64,000 nt of DNA from an uncultured Acidobacteriota bacterium (GTDB lineage Bacteria > Acidobacteriota > Blastocatellia > RBC074). The stretch covers positions 21,939 to 85,938 of the forward strand of contig CADECP010000030.1 in NCBI GenBank assembly GCA_902825875.1, in the 5' to 3' direction. The stretch's first letter is position 1; each line of letters starts with the position of its first letter. A program made the position numbers and the translations under genes. The notes under the pieces are model-generated. The model searched no databases. It had not been told where the DNA came from and worked only from the letters and a program-made list of their open reading frames with translations. This document shows, in pieces, positions 49,151-57,685 of this stretch.

Positions 49151-50755
49151 ATGTCATTGCGAATCCTGTTTGTTAGTTGTTGGATTTTCGCGCTACTTGC
49201 CTCAGCGTCTGCCCAAACCGTGCGGCGCAAAGCCCAAACTCCACGAACTGGCCAAGTTCAACCGTCAACTCAATCGCCCGGCGACAAACCCGGAACACCT
49301 GCGCTCAGGCAAAACGATCCGGTCGGTTGGGCTTGGGTGACGCAAACAATTGATCTGTCGCAGCAACTTGGCGGTGAAGAAAACATCTTCACATTGGATG
49401 GCGAACCGCCGCCGTCGTTGCAGCAAAAACGTGTCGCACTCGGTTTAATCATTGACGATAAAGGCCATGTCGTCACTCGATTGGTGGATGTCACGCCGAG
49501 TAATCCGCCGGCAGATTTGACGGTTAGGGTTTCCGGCAGAGGGCCAACCAAAGCCAGATTCGTCGGCATGGATACCGTGACCGGATTTTGCGTCATCAAA
49601 ATTGACGAACTATCTCTTCGCCCAGGCGAACCATTGCCGACTCCGGCAAACACTGACACAACGTCGGCATTGTTGCCGAGACTTTCCATCAGACTGGTTG
49701 GTTTTCATCCCAATCAATCGTTGCGACCTGCCGGACAGGCGACGATGACGATCACACCACGTTTGAACAGTTTTCAAGGTTCAATTGCCAAAGCCATAAA
49801 CGACTTTCGTTACAACGCGAACAATCCGATTTATTACCTGCAAACTCCGCAGATTACCGCGATGCAGGACGGCAGCTTGATTTATGCCAAAGACTCACTG
49901 TTCGGCGTTGTGCTTTACAACACTGGCCGCGAAGGCAGCCACATCGTTTATCCGATTTCGCGCGTGCTGGCGATTGCCGAATCGGTCATCAAATCCAATC
50001 AAAGCATCGCTTACGGCTGGTTGGGAGCGAACGGCCAGAATTATTCTCCGGCGTTGCCAACCCAAACCAGTCGAACGCCAGGCGAATCCGGTGTCATCAT
50101 CACCACCATCGCGCCTGACAGCCCGGCGGATTTGGCTGGCGTCAAAACCAAAGACATTTTGCTGAGCGTCAACGAACGTCGTGTCGAAACACGCGACCAA
50201 CTGGCTTCGGCACTTCGGCAAATTCCCGCTGACAGTGAAATTTCATTACGAGTTAGGCGCGGGGCTGAATACAAAATGTTCAAAGCCAAGCTGGTTCCCG
50301 CGCCTTCGACTGAACCGGAACAGCAGATTTTTTCTTTTGTTCGCCGCCTGGAAGCGATGAAAGAAGAACTGAAAGCCATTCCCGCGGGCGATCCCAAACG
50401 CCAAAATCTGGAGGCGCGATACAGCATGATGTCCAGCTTTGTTCAATCCGTGTCTTCGCCTGCTCCACCGGACATCCGCCTACGTGTGTTTTACGGCCTC
50501 GAAGTACAGTCAATGACCGGCCAGTTGATGACTTATTTCGCCGTCACCAATGGTTTGCTGGTGTCGTGCGTGTCCGACAAAAACAAAGCCGCGCTCGGCG
50601 GATTGAAGCCGGGCGATGTCATTGTCAAAGTTGGCGATCAACAGATCAACTCACTGCTTTCACTGGTCAATGGGTTGGACAATGCCCAAGGTGATACCAT
50701 CGAAATCACTGTTTCCCGTCGAAGAGAAACAGTAAAACTTTCTCTTCCTCGCTGA
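49151..50755 (+). CDS. HtrA-like PDZ protein lacking the protease active site
   Basis: 534 residues from ATG with signal peptide MSLRILFVSCWIFALLASASA. A trypsin-like region (about 75-270: ALGLIIDDKGHVVTRLVDV, DTVTGFCVIKI, as DPxTDLAVIKI in HtrA) has no His of the usual VxHxxVxxA and no GNSGGP, so no active site. Two PDZ domains follow: near 310-400 (GVIITTIAPDSPADLAGVKTKDI) and near 455-530 (GLLVSCVSDKNKAALGGLKPGDVI). Probably binds unfolded or regulatory peptides in the periplasm, possibly linked to the sigma/anti-sigma pair before it. Confidence 0.78.
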   Translation: MSLRILFVSCWIFALLASASAQTVRRKAQTPRTGQVQPSTQSPGDKPGTPALRQNDPVGWAWVTQTIDLSQQLGGEENIFTLDGEPPPSLQQKRVALGLIIDDKGHVVTRLVDVTPSNPPADLTVRVSGRGPTKARFVGMDTVTGFCVIKIDELSLRPGEPLPTPANTDTTSALLPRLSIRLVGFHPNQSLRPAGQATMTITPRLNSFQGSIAKAINDFRYNANNPIYYLQTPQITAMQDGSLIYAKDSLFGVVLYNTGREGSHIVYPISRVLAIAESVIKSNQSIAYGWLGANGQNYSPALPTQTSRTPGESGVIITTIAPDSPADLAGVKTKDILLSVNERRVETRDQLASALRQIPADSEISLRVRRGAEYKMFKAKLVPAPSTEPEQQIFSFVRRLEAMKEELKAIPAGDPKRQNLEARYSMMSSFVQSVSSPAPPDIRLRVFYGLEVQSMTGQLMTYFAVTNGLLVSCVSDKNKAALGGLKPGDVIVKVGDQQINSLLSLVNGLDNAQGDTIEITVSRRRETVKLSLPR

Positions 50756-50945
50756 TTTCCCACAACACAATTTTCGGCGAAAAGGCTCGTAACTTTCTCT
50801 TGCTGGAAGCGTTGCGGCTCAAATCCCTAGCTGTTATGCTCCGCGCCTGTAAGCAGCGCGGACAGCGCCGAATCCAAAATTCATAGTTGCAATCATAAAA
50901 AACGCCTGGCTGAAAATTCGTCGGGCAGGTGGGAATCGAATTCTG

Positions 50946-51338
50946 ATGTCAGCCAAAATCACTGTCATTGTTTACATTGTCATAAGTTTCGAAATTGGCA
51001 TTTTGTTGTTGCTGTTGCCATGGTCGCCGTGGTGGCACGACAATTTTTTCCTCTATTTTATTTCTGGAAAACTCCACGCGCCTTGGGTGGCGACCTTCCT
51101 GACGCACAAAGCCGTGCGCGGAGCCGTCACAGGAATCGGAGTGTTGAACATTCTGGCCGGGCTGTACGACATTTTCACGTTTCGTGAAAGCGTTCAAAAA
51201 CTAACCTCGCTGGACGAAAAACCCTCCCGCGAAATTTCTGCCATCGAATCGAAAGAAACAAACGTTGAACCTGTCAACACTGCACAAACCGCTTCTTTAT
51301 CTGATCACCGACCGCCGGTCGTTCCTCCACAAAACTGA
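50946..51338 (+). CDS. Small membrane protein of unknown function
   Basis: 130 residues. A first hydrophobic segment at about 4-26 (ITVIVYIVISFEIGILLLLL), WWHDNFFLYF, then a second at about 60-78. C-terminus is polar and enters the start of thiE, which begins inside its last 25 codons. In other genomes proteins of this shape are found near phosphate or isoprenoid genes, but I do not recognise a family with certainty. Confidence 0.6.
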   Translation: MSAKITVIVYIVISFEIGILLLLLPWSPWWHDNFFLYFISGKLHAPWVATFLTHKAVRGAVTGIGVLNILAGLYDIFTFRESVQKLTSLDEKPSREISAIESKETNVEPVNTAQTASLSDHRPPVVPPQN

Positions 51339-51939
51339 TTCGGAAACGGCTGCCTGCCAAATGCAGATCGAAGCCATCGCCGAAGCCGCCGCCGCTGGCT
51401 GCCAATTGATTCAAATTCGAGAAAAAGATTTGAGCGACAAAGACCTGGCTGAATTCACGCGGCAAGCGATTGCTGTCGCCCGGCCATTGGGCGCCAGGAT
51501 TTTGGTCAACGACCGGCTGGACGTGGCTTTGGCAACTGAAGCTGACGGCGTTCATTTGCGCGCGACTTCCCTGCCCGCGCGCGAAGTTCGCCAGAAAGTG
51601 CAGCAAAAAGGCGTGGAGGATTTTTTGATCGGCGTTTCGACACATTCGCTGGTAGAAGCCGAAACTGCGGCTGGTGGCGGCGCGGATTTCATTGTCTGCG
51701 GCACGGTATTCGACACTCCGTCCAAACGCGAATTCGGCCAGCCGCTCGGCCTGGAACGTTTCGCCGCCATTTGCCAAACCGTTTCGATCCCTGTGCTCGC
51801 ACTTGGCGGCATCAATCTGCAAAACTTCCGCGAACCACTGCGACTAGGAGCTTCCGGCATTGCTGCGATTGGATTATTCAACAACACTGAATCACTCAGC
51901 TTAACGATCAAAACATTGTTGGAACCGACTCCCATCTAA
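51265..51939 (+). CDS. thiE: Thiamine-phosphate synthase
   Basis: 224 residues from a TTG start inside the upstream gene (74-base overlap); a later start would lose the conserved LYLITDRRSF. TIM barrel: QIREKDLSDKDL, the phosphate-binding LVNDRLDVALATEADGVHL, GVSTHSLVEAE, CGTVFDTPSK and LALGGI. It joins HMP-PP and THZ-P to thiamine phosphate. thiC, which supplies HMP-P, is 30 kb away under a TPP riboswitch, while no riboswitch was seen before thiE. Confidence 0.93.
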   Translation: MNLSTLHKPLLYLITDRRSFLHKTDSETAACQMQIEAIAEAAAAGCQLIQIREKDLSDKDLAEFTRQAIAVARPLGARILVNDRLDVALATEADGVHLRATSLPAREVRQKVQQKGVEDFLIGVSTHSLVEAETAAGGGADFIVCGTVFDTPSKREFGQPLGLERFAAICQTVSIPVLALGGINLQNFREPLRLGASGIAAIGLFNNTESLSLTIKTLLEPTPI

Positions 51940-52288
51940 ATGCAAAATCAAATGTGATTCATTCCCGAAGCTCGTCAACGGCCATTCGCAACCCGCTTTG
52001 CAGCAACAATTTGGGACGCCTCACCCATCACAACAACTTTATTAAAAAATTTGCCTTCAACGTGGCAACAAATTTTTATTGATTCATCATCTGAGACAGC
52101 CTTAAGATCACGTCGCATTCGATCCCCGAAAAGTTATTTTCGTCCTTTTCAAGTTTTTATAGCGTTCACCGCTCAGCATTTTCACGTGAAGCCGATTCCA
52201 TCAAGCCACCCCTGATCGAATTCTGCTTCGGCCATAGCCCTGCTCTTCGACAAAGTTGACAACAGTCCGTCAACAGAAAGGTTAAGTC
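51940..52288 (+). other. 349-base gap upstream of the DUF3857 pair
   Basis: No gene is evident. Contains A/T-rich TTTATTAAAAAATTT (about 52038) and a small dyad GTTGAC-n8-GTCAAC (52255-52274) just before the AAAGG ribosome-binding site of the next gene. The dyad may be an operator or an RNA stem near the ribosome-binding site; evidence is slight. Confidence 0.5.
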
Positions 52289-54259
52289 ATGAAATTTACT
52301 CGCTCGTTTGCCTGCCTGACCTTGTTCGCCTTGCTGGTCATGCCCGTTTTCACCGTCGCCCAATCCAAAGACTGGAAACCGATTGACCCGGCCCATCTGG
52401 CGCTGAAAGCTCCGGTGGTTGAAAAAGACGCCGACGCTGAAGCTCTGCTGTGGGAAGTTTATGTCAACGACGCTTCGGATGCCGGCACGGATTTCATCCA
52501 TTACCTGCGCGTCAAAGTTTTCACCGAACGCGGCAAAGAAACCCAAAGCAAAATAGACATTCCGTACTTCAACGGCACTTCGGTCAGGGACATTGCCGCG
52601 CGCACCATCAAACCCGACGGCTCAATCGTTGAATTGAAAAAAGACGCCATCTTCGACCGCGAAGTCGTCAAATTCGGCAAGTTCAAACTGAAATCAAAAT
52701 CCTTTGCGCTGCCAGCCATCGAACCCGGCGCGATCATCGAATACCGCTGGCGCGAGGTTTATGAATACGAAACCAACTACGTCAAGATGGATTTTCAACG
52801 CGACATTCCCGTGCAATTGGTTCGGTATTACCTGAAGCCCGATCCGCTGGCGACGTACCCGATGAAAACCATCACTTTCCAAGGGCAAACTCCGAACTTC
52901 GTCAAAGACAAAAGCGGTTATTACCTGACCGAGGTTCAGAACATGCCAGCGTTCCGCGAAGAGCCGAACATGCCGCCCGAAGATCAGGTCAAAATGTGGA
53001 TGCTGGTTTATTACGCGCCCGATGTCAGAAAAGAACCGAACGAATACTGGCGAGACGAAGGTAAACGCCAGTTTGAACTTCGCAAAGGTTACATGAAAAT
53101 CAACGACGACATCCGTCGTGCGGTCGCCGAAGCTGTTGGCGATGCTTCGACGCCGGAACAGAAACTGGAACGCATCTTCAATTACTGCCGAACGAAGATC
53201 AAAAATATCAACGACGATGCTTCAGGATTCACTGCCGATCAATTGCTAAAACTGAAAGACAACAATTCGCCTGCCGACACCTTGAAACGCGGCTACGGAA
53301 CCGGCACGGACATCAATTTCCTATTCGCCGCGATGGCCGGAGCCGCCGGGATGGAAGCGCGTTACGCCCGAATCGGCGACCGCAGCCGAAAATTCTTCGA
53401 TCCAGGTTTTACCAACCTGTACTTTCTGGGCGGATACAACATCGCGGTCAAATTCGGCGATCAGTGGCGATTTTTCGATCCGGCCAGCACCTACGTTCCA
53501 TTCGGCATGCTGCGCTGGCAGGAAGAAGGGATTCAGGCGCTAATCACTGATTCCAAAGAATCTGGATTTATTTCTACGCCGCTTTCTCCCGCTGAAAAAT
53601 CCATGAAGAAACGCACGGCCAGATTGAAACTGGCCGAAGATGGTTCAATAGAAGGCAGCGTTCGTGTCGAATATACGGGTCATTGGGCTGTCGAAATGAA
53701 AGAAGATAATGACGACGACACACCCGAACAACGCGAAACCAAGTTACGCAATTCCATCAAAGGTCGTTTGGGCGGCGAACTGTCCGACGTAAAGATCGAA
53801 AGCGCCAACGATCCTGTGAAACCTTTTGTGTACTCGTACAAGATTCACGTACCGGCTTACGCCGAACGCACCGGCAAACGAATCTTTCTGCAACCGGCGT
53901 TTTTCCAAAAAGGCGTTGGGGCAATGTTCCCTACACAAAGCCGACAAAACGACGTTTATTTCCACTTCCCCTGGAGCGAACTGGATGAGATTGAAATCCA
54001 GCTTCCTGAAGGTTACGTGCTGGATAATCCCGAAGCTCCAGCCGAAGTCAATTTTGGCGGTGCCGGGTATTACAAACCGAGCTTGAAGATGACCAAAGAT
54101 GGAAAGACATTGATTTACAAACGGGACTTCAAACTTTCAGCCCTGCTTATTCCGAAATCCTCGTACTCCGGCCTGAAAACCGTTTTCGACGATATTCAGC
54201 AGGGCGACAATCACGCCATCACGTTGAAACAAGGCACGGCGGCAGCCATCAAACAGTAA
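52289..54259 (+). CDS. DUF3857 transglutaminase-fold protein, catalytic Cys lost
   Basis: 656 residues with signal peptide MKFTRSFACLTLFALLVMPVF. DUF3857 beta-domain about 60-210 (VRDIAARTIKPDGSIVELKKDAIFD), then a transglutaminase-like domain about 280-400. At the place where relatives have GDCKDKANL the sequence is GTGTDINFLFAAM, so the Cys is absent; the later DPASTYVPFG keeps the Asp region. The C-terminal half is a beta-rich DUF2569-like or DUF3858-like part. Probably a non-enzymatic paralogue of the following protein. AAAGG precedes the ATG. Confidence 0.8.
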   Translation: MKFTRSFACLTLFALLVMPVFTVAQSKDWKPIDPAHLALKAPVVEKDADAEALLWEVYVNDASDAGTDFIHYLRVKVFTERGKETQSKIDIPYFNGTSVRDIAARTIKPDGSIVELKKDAIFDREVVKFGKFKLKSKSFALPAIEPGAIIEYRWREVYEYETNYVKMDFQRDIPVQLVRYYLKPDPLATYPMKTITFQGQTPNFVKDKSGYYLTEVQNMPAFREEPNMPPEDQVKMWMLVYYAPDVRKEPNEYWRDEGKRQFELRKGYMKINDDIRRAVAEAVGDASTPEQKLERIFNYCRTKIKNINDDASGFTADQLLKLKDNNSPADTLKRGYGTGTDINFLFAAMAGAAGMEARYARIGDRSRKFFDPGFTNLYFLGGYNIAVKFGDQWRFFDPASTYVPFGMLRWQEEGIQALITDSKESGFISTPLSPAEKSMKKRTARLKLAEDGSIEGSVRVEYTGHWAVEMKEDNDDDTPEQRETKLRNSIKGRLGGELSDVKIESANDPVKPFVYSYKIHVPAYAERTGKRIFLQPAFFQKGVGAMFPTQSRQNDVYFHFPWSELDEIEIQLPEGYVLDNPEAPAEVNFGGAGYYKPSLKMTKDGKTLIYKRDFKLSALLIPKSSYSGLKTVFDDIQQGDNHAITLKQGTAAAIKQ

Positions 54260-54265
54260 CCAGTT

Positions 54266-54296
54266 GAGAGGGACAATTTTCCAGATTGTCCCTCTC
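54266..54296 (+). terminator. Perfect 12-bp hairpin between the DUF3857 genes
   Basis: GAGAGGGACAAT and ATTGTCCCTCTC pair perfectly around a 7-base loop, seven bases after the first gene's stop and 22 bases before the next ATG. There is no U-run, so it could slow transcription or lower translation of the second gene rather than terminate. Confidence 0.5.
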
Positions 54297-54317
54297 TCGC
54301 TCCGACAAGGAGGATTT

Positions 54318-56291
54318 ATGCTGAAGAAAAACATTGCTTACATCAGCCAAACTATTCTGCTGGCGATGGCCTTAAGCGCCCTCGCCTTCGCCGACGAACC
54401 GCCCGCGTGGTTGAAACAGGCCTCCACGACCAGTTTGCCGACTTACGGCAAAGATATTCACTCAGTTGTGCTGCACGACGAAATTCGCAAAACAATCGAA
54501 GAGGGCGGTAAGATCAAAACCGTTAGCTGGCATGCGGTAAAAATCATTACGCGCGAAGGCCGCAGCGAAGCCCGCGCCAGTGAGGATTACAACACCGGTT
54601 CCAGCAAGGTGAAAGAAATGCGTGCCTGGCTGATTCGCCCCAGCGGCGAAGTCCGCAGTTACGGCAAAAAAGAAATTATTGATCTTGCCTGGACTGACAA
54701 CGATGTTTATAACGATTCGCGGTTGAAAGTGCTTTCCGCCGCAGACGATGCCGAACCTGGTTCTGTGTTCGGTTACGAAATCGTCACTGAAGAGCAACAA
54801 ATTTTTTCCCAGTTCTTGCACTTCTTCCAAAAACACCACCCGGTGCTGTTGTCGCGCGTCACGGTTGGTTTGCCGCAGGGTTGGCGCGCTGAGGCTCTGA
54901 CATTCAATCACGCCAAACTCGATCCACAAGTCAGCGGCAACAGTTACACGTGGGAAATGCGAAATCTACAGCCGGTCGAACTGGAACCATCCAGCCCGCA
55001 GCTCTCAAAACTCGTGACGCACATTGCCGTAAACATCTTTCCGCCCGAAGCCAAATCAACGATGCTGCGCGGTTTCGGCAGTTGGAAAGACGTTTCGCGG
55101 TATGCCAGCGAACTCAGCGACCCTCAAGCTGGTTTCAACGACTCGATGTCCACCAAGGCGCGTGAACTGACCGCTAATGCCAAAACTGAATTCGAAAAGA
55201 TTCAAGCAGTTGGCCGTCACGCCCAAAACGTCAACTACATTTCCATACAGGTTGATGTCGGTCGAGGCGGCGGCCATCGCCCGCATTCGGCTGTGGACGT
55301 GTTCAACAAAAACTACGGCGATTGCAAAGACAAAGCCAATCTGATGCGCGCGATGTTGAAATCACTCGGCATCGAAGCTTATCCGGTTATGATTTTTTCC
55401 GGCGATCCGAATTACGTTAAACCGGAATGGCCTTCGCCCCATCAATTCAATCACTGCATCATCGCCGTCAAAGTCAGCGATCAGACCGAAGCCGCGACGG
55501 TCATCAAACATCCGACGCTGGGACGTTTGCTGATTTTCGATCCGACCGATGACGACACGCCGGTAGGCGATCTGCCAGATCACGAACAAGGCAGTTATGC
55601 GCTGGTGGCCGCTGGCGAAGCGGGCGATCTGGTGAAAATGCCTGTCACTCCGCCCGAAGCCAATCGTATGGAACGAACCATCGAAGCCGTTCTGGCCGCA
55701 GACGGTTCGCTGAAAGCGACGGTCATCGAACGTTCGTTCGGTCAGGCTGCCGTCGAAGAGCGTCGTTTGTTCAAACGCGCGGCTCGCCCGCAGTACCAGA
55801 AATACATCGAACGCTGGATCACGCAAACGGCTCCGGCGGCCAACGTGCTGAAAGCCGAACCGGCGGACAGTTCGCAAACCGGCCAATTCGCGTTGGATGT
55901 GGAATTCAGTTCGCCAGGTTACGCCAAAGTCATGCGCGACAAGTTGTTGGTCTTCAAACCGGCCATTGTCTCGCGGCGTTCGTCTGTGTTTCTTACTTCA
56001 ACCAAACGAACGCATCCGGTCGTGCTGGAAGCCGAAGCGTACAAAGAAACCGTCAAGATCAAATTGCCTGAAAACTTCATCGTAGACGAGCTTCCCGAAG
56101 CTGCCGAATTGAATCAGCCTTTCGGCAATTACGCGGTGACGTACGAGGTCAAAGACGGTTACTTGATCTTCAAACGCTCGCTGGTGCTGAAACCTTCTGT
56201 GATTCCTGTCGAACAATACACCGCCGTCCGCAACTTCTTCGGCCAGATTCTCGGCGCCGAACAGGCTCCGGTCGTGCTGGCCAGGAAGTGA
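54318..56291 (+). CDS. DUF3857 transglutaminase-fold protein, catalytic triad intact
   Basis: 657 residues from an ATG with ideal AAGGAGG ribosome-binding site; signal peptide IAYISQTILLAMALSALAFA. DUF3857 domain about 50-200 (SEARASEDYNTGSSKVKEM), then transglutaminase core: Cys in NKNYGDCKDKANLMRAML (about 350), His in FNHCIIAV (about 380), Asp in LIFDPTDDDTPVGDLP (about 412). By family it may crosslink or cleave proteins outside the cytoplasm, but no member's substrate is known to me. Follows the Cys-less paralogue in tandem. Confidence 0.85.
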   Translation: MLKKNIAYISQTILLAMALSALAFADEPPAWLKQASTTSLPTYGKDIHSVVLHDEIRKTIEEGGKIKTVSWHAVKIITREGRSEARASEDYNTGSSKVKEMRAWLIRPSGEVRSYGKKEIIDLAWTDNDVYNDSRLKVLSAADDAEPGSVFGYEIVTEEQQIFSQFLHFFQKHHPVLLSRVTVGLPQGWRAEALTFNHAKLDPQVSGNSYTWEMRNLQPVELEPSSPQLSKLVTHIAVNIFPPEAKSTMLRGFGSWKDVSRYASELSDPQAGFNDSMSTKARELTANAKTEFEKIQAVGRHAQNVNYISIQVDVGRGGGHRPHSAVDVFNKNYGDCKDKANLMRAMLKSLGIEAYPVMIFSGDPNYVKPEWPSPHQFNHCIIAVKVSDQTEAATVIKHPTLGRLLIFDPTDDDTPVGDLPDHEQGSYALVAAGEAGDLVKMPVTPPEANRMERTIEAVLAADGSLKATVIERSFGQAAVEERRLFKRAARPQYQKYIERWITQTAPAANVLKAEPADSSQTGQFALDVEFSSPGYAKVMRDKLLVFKPAIVSRRSSVFLTSTKRTHPVVLEAEAYKETVKIKLPENFIVDELPEAAELNQPFGNYAVTYEVKDGYLIFKRSLVLKPSVIPVEQYTAVRNFFGQILGAEQAPVVLARK

Positions 56292-56450
56292 ATGTGGGAT
56301 TGAGGGATTGAGGGATTGAGCGACTGCTGAGTAGCAATGTTCTTCCCACCCTCCATCTCTCTTTCCATCATTCCCTCCTTCCCTCCGTCTCCCCTTCCCT
56401 CTTTCCCTCTTCACATTTTCAGTAATCCATTTCCCGCCCAGCCGTCGTAT
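56292..56450. repeat. Inverted array of 8-base units / pyrimidine tract
   Basis: TGGGATTG AGGGATTG AGGGATTG AGCGACTG (56295-56326) is an 8-base tandem; about 20 bases later comes a long pyrimidine tract with words TTCCCTCC, TCTCCCC, TTCCCTC (to about 56412), only roughly its reverse complement. It fills the gap from the stop codon of the DUF3857 protein to near the next start. The same architecture, less exact, as the other intergenic arrays. Confidence 0.5.
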
Positions 56451-56488
56451 CATCCGGCGAAGTCAATTCCACGATCAGGAGTCACACA

Positions 56489-57193
56489 ATGAACAGTAGG
56501 CAAAATGGTTCCCGACCGCGTTCGCGCGGAACTCGATGGGTGCGTCGAGTGCTGTTGGCGTTTCTGGCAATGGTGATCGTCGGTTTAGGCTGGCTGGCCT
56601 TCGACCTTTATGGCCCGCGCCAGCACAGCTTGAAGGATTTCGAGCCGAAAGTCGTCGCACAGTTGGAAACAGACATGTGGCGTTCGTATTACGCCAAAGA
56701 GCGCGTGAAGCTTTTTCGGCAACTAGCGGAGTTAATGCGGTCGCAATATGGCATGCCTTATGCGACCTCCAACGCCGTTGCGTACCAGGCCGCCCAAGCC
56801 GCCTTTGTCTTCAAAGAAGGCAAGAAACGCGAAGATTACGAAAAGGCGTTGCCTGCTCTGGTCAAGTTTTATCAGGCGATTCACGACGGAGCCGACGTAA
56901 ATTTCGATGTGGAAAAAGCCGCCAAGCTGGAATTGGAATGGTGGATCATTCACCGCCAGCGCAACAAATACTCGCTGGAGGATTTGAACAAATCGCTGGC
57001 TGAGCTTCCGGCAGAAGTTTACAAAGTCCCGGCTGATCGCTTGCTGGAACACGCGCGATTGCGTCAGGAAGCCATGACCATCCGTGACAAACGTGCCGAA
57101 GCGGGCGGCGTCACCGAAGCCGATTGGAAACAGATCGAAGCCCTTTTGCTGGCTTCGTGGCAATCACTGCACACCGCCGTCAATGCCTCCTGA
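56489..57193 (+). CDS. Unknown protein with single N-terminal membrane anchor
   Basis: 234 residues, basic N-terminus (about 20 residues rich in Arg) then one membrane segment at about 24-42 (VLLAFLAMVIVGLGWLAF). The remainder is a soluble helical domain with WRSYYAKERVKLFRQLAELM, and DADVNFDVEKAAKLELEWW-like charged helices; no catalytic motif is recognised. AGGAG precedes the ATG. Topology suggests periplasmic location. I do not recognise a named family. Confidence 0.75.
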   Translation: MNSRQNGSRPRSRGTRWVRRVLLAFLAMVIVGLGWLAFDLYGPRQHSLKDFEPKVVAQLETDMWRSYYAKERVKLFRQLAELMRSQYGMPYATSNAVAYQAAQAAFVFKEGKKREDYEKALPALVKFYQAIHDGADVNFDVEKAAKLELEWWIIHRQRNKYSLEDLNKSLAELPAEVYKVPADRLLEHARLRQEAMTIRDKRAEAGGVTEADWKQIEALLLASWQSLHTAVNAS

Positions 57194-57244
57194 TTGCTTC
57201 ACAGTTTTAGCAAATCACTAATTATCGTCCTCTTTCCTGTTGGC

Positions 57245-57544
57245 TCAGGCTGCTGCGGGAATGACCTCGCGCTCAATCCGCTTGGCGTTTTGGATTTCAG
57301 CGACGCGCAAGTCATACGCGGCCTGCAAATTCATCCAGGAGCGTGCATCGCCGCCAAAGTAAAAAGCCAATCGCATCGCTGTGTCTGCGGTAATGCCGCG
57401 CCGCTCGCGCACAATGTCGTTGATGCGCTGCGCTGAAACACGCAGCGCCTTGGCCAAAGCGGCTGCGCTCAGGCCGAGCGGAATCAAGTAATCCTCACGT
57501 AGGACTTCGCCGGGATGGACTGGCCGCATACCGTTCTTAAACAT
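57245..57544 (-). CDS. higA: HigA-type antitoxin, helix-turn-helix
   Basis: 99 residues. XRE-type helix-turn-helix with HigA signature: RPVHPGEVLREDYLIPLGLSA, then AKALRVSAQRINDIVRERRGI, TADTAMRLAFYFGGDARSWMNLQ. GGAG precedes the ATG by nine bases. The family binds and inhibits HigB RNase and represses its own operon. Here the toxin gene in front is truncated, so the antitoxin is an orphan. Confidence 0.9.
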   Translation of the reverse strand: MFKNGMRPVHPGEVLREDYLIPLGLSAAALAKALRVSAQRINDIVRERRGITADTAMRLAFYFGGDARSWMNLQAAYDLRVAEIQNAKRIEREVIPAAA

Positions 57545-57556
57545 AGGAATTCTCCA

Positions 57557-57685
57557 TCAGTGATAATCCACAATCTCTACGTCTTCGGGGCCGTCTGCCG
57601 TCCAGCGAAAGCAAACGCGAAACTGGTCGTTGATACGGATGCTGTGTTGCCCTTTGCGATCCCCCTTCAACGCTTCCAGGGCGAG
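57557..57685 (-). pseudogene. higB: higB toxin remnant (5' part missing)
   Basis: 42 codons in frame before higA (minus strand) read [18 protein letters not shown], then [21 protein letters not shown] and a stop, which is the C-terminal half of RelE/HigB toxins (active-site strand). The N-terminal half is missing: directly upstream is the TGA stop codon of the fucosidase gene, in the same reading frame. No start codon is available for it. Confidence 0.8.

Noticed and set aside
49151..50755. HtrA/DegP protease
   Set aside because: Catalytic His and the GNSGGP Ser motif are absent; only the fold and the PDZ domains remain.
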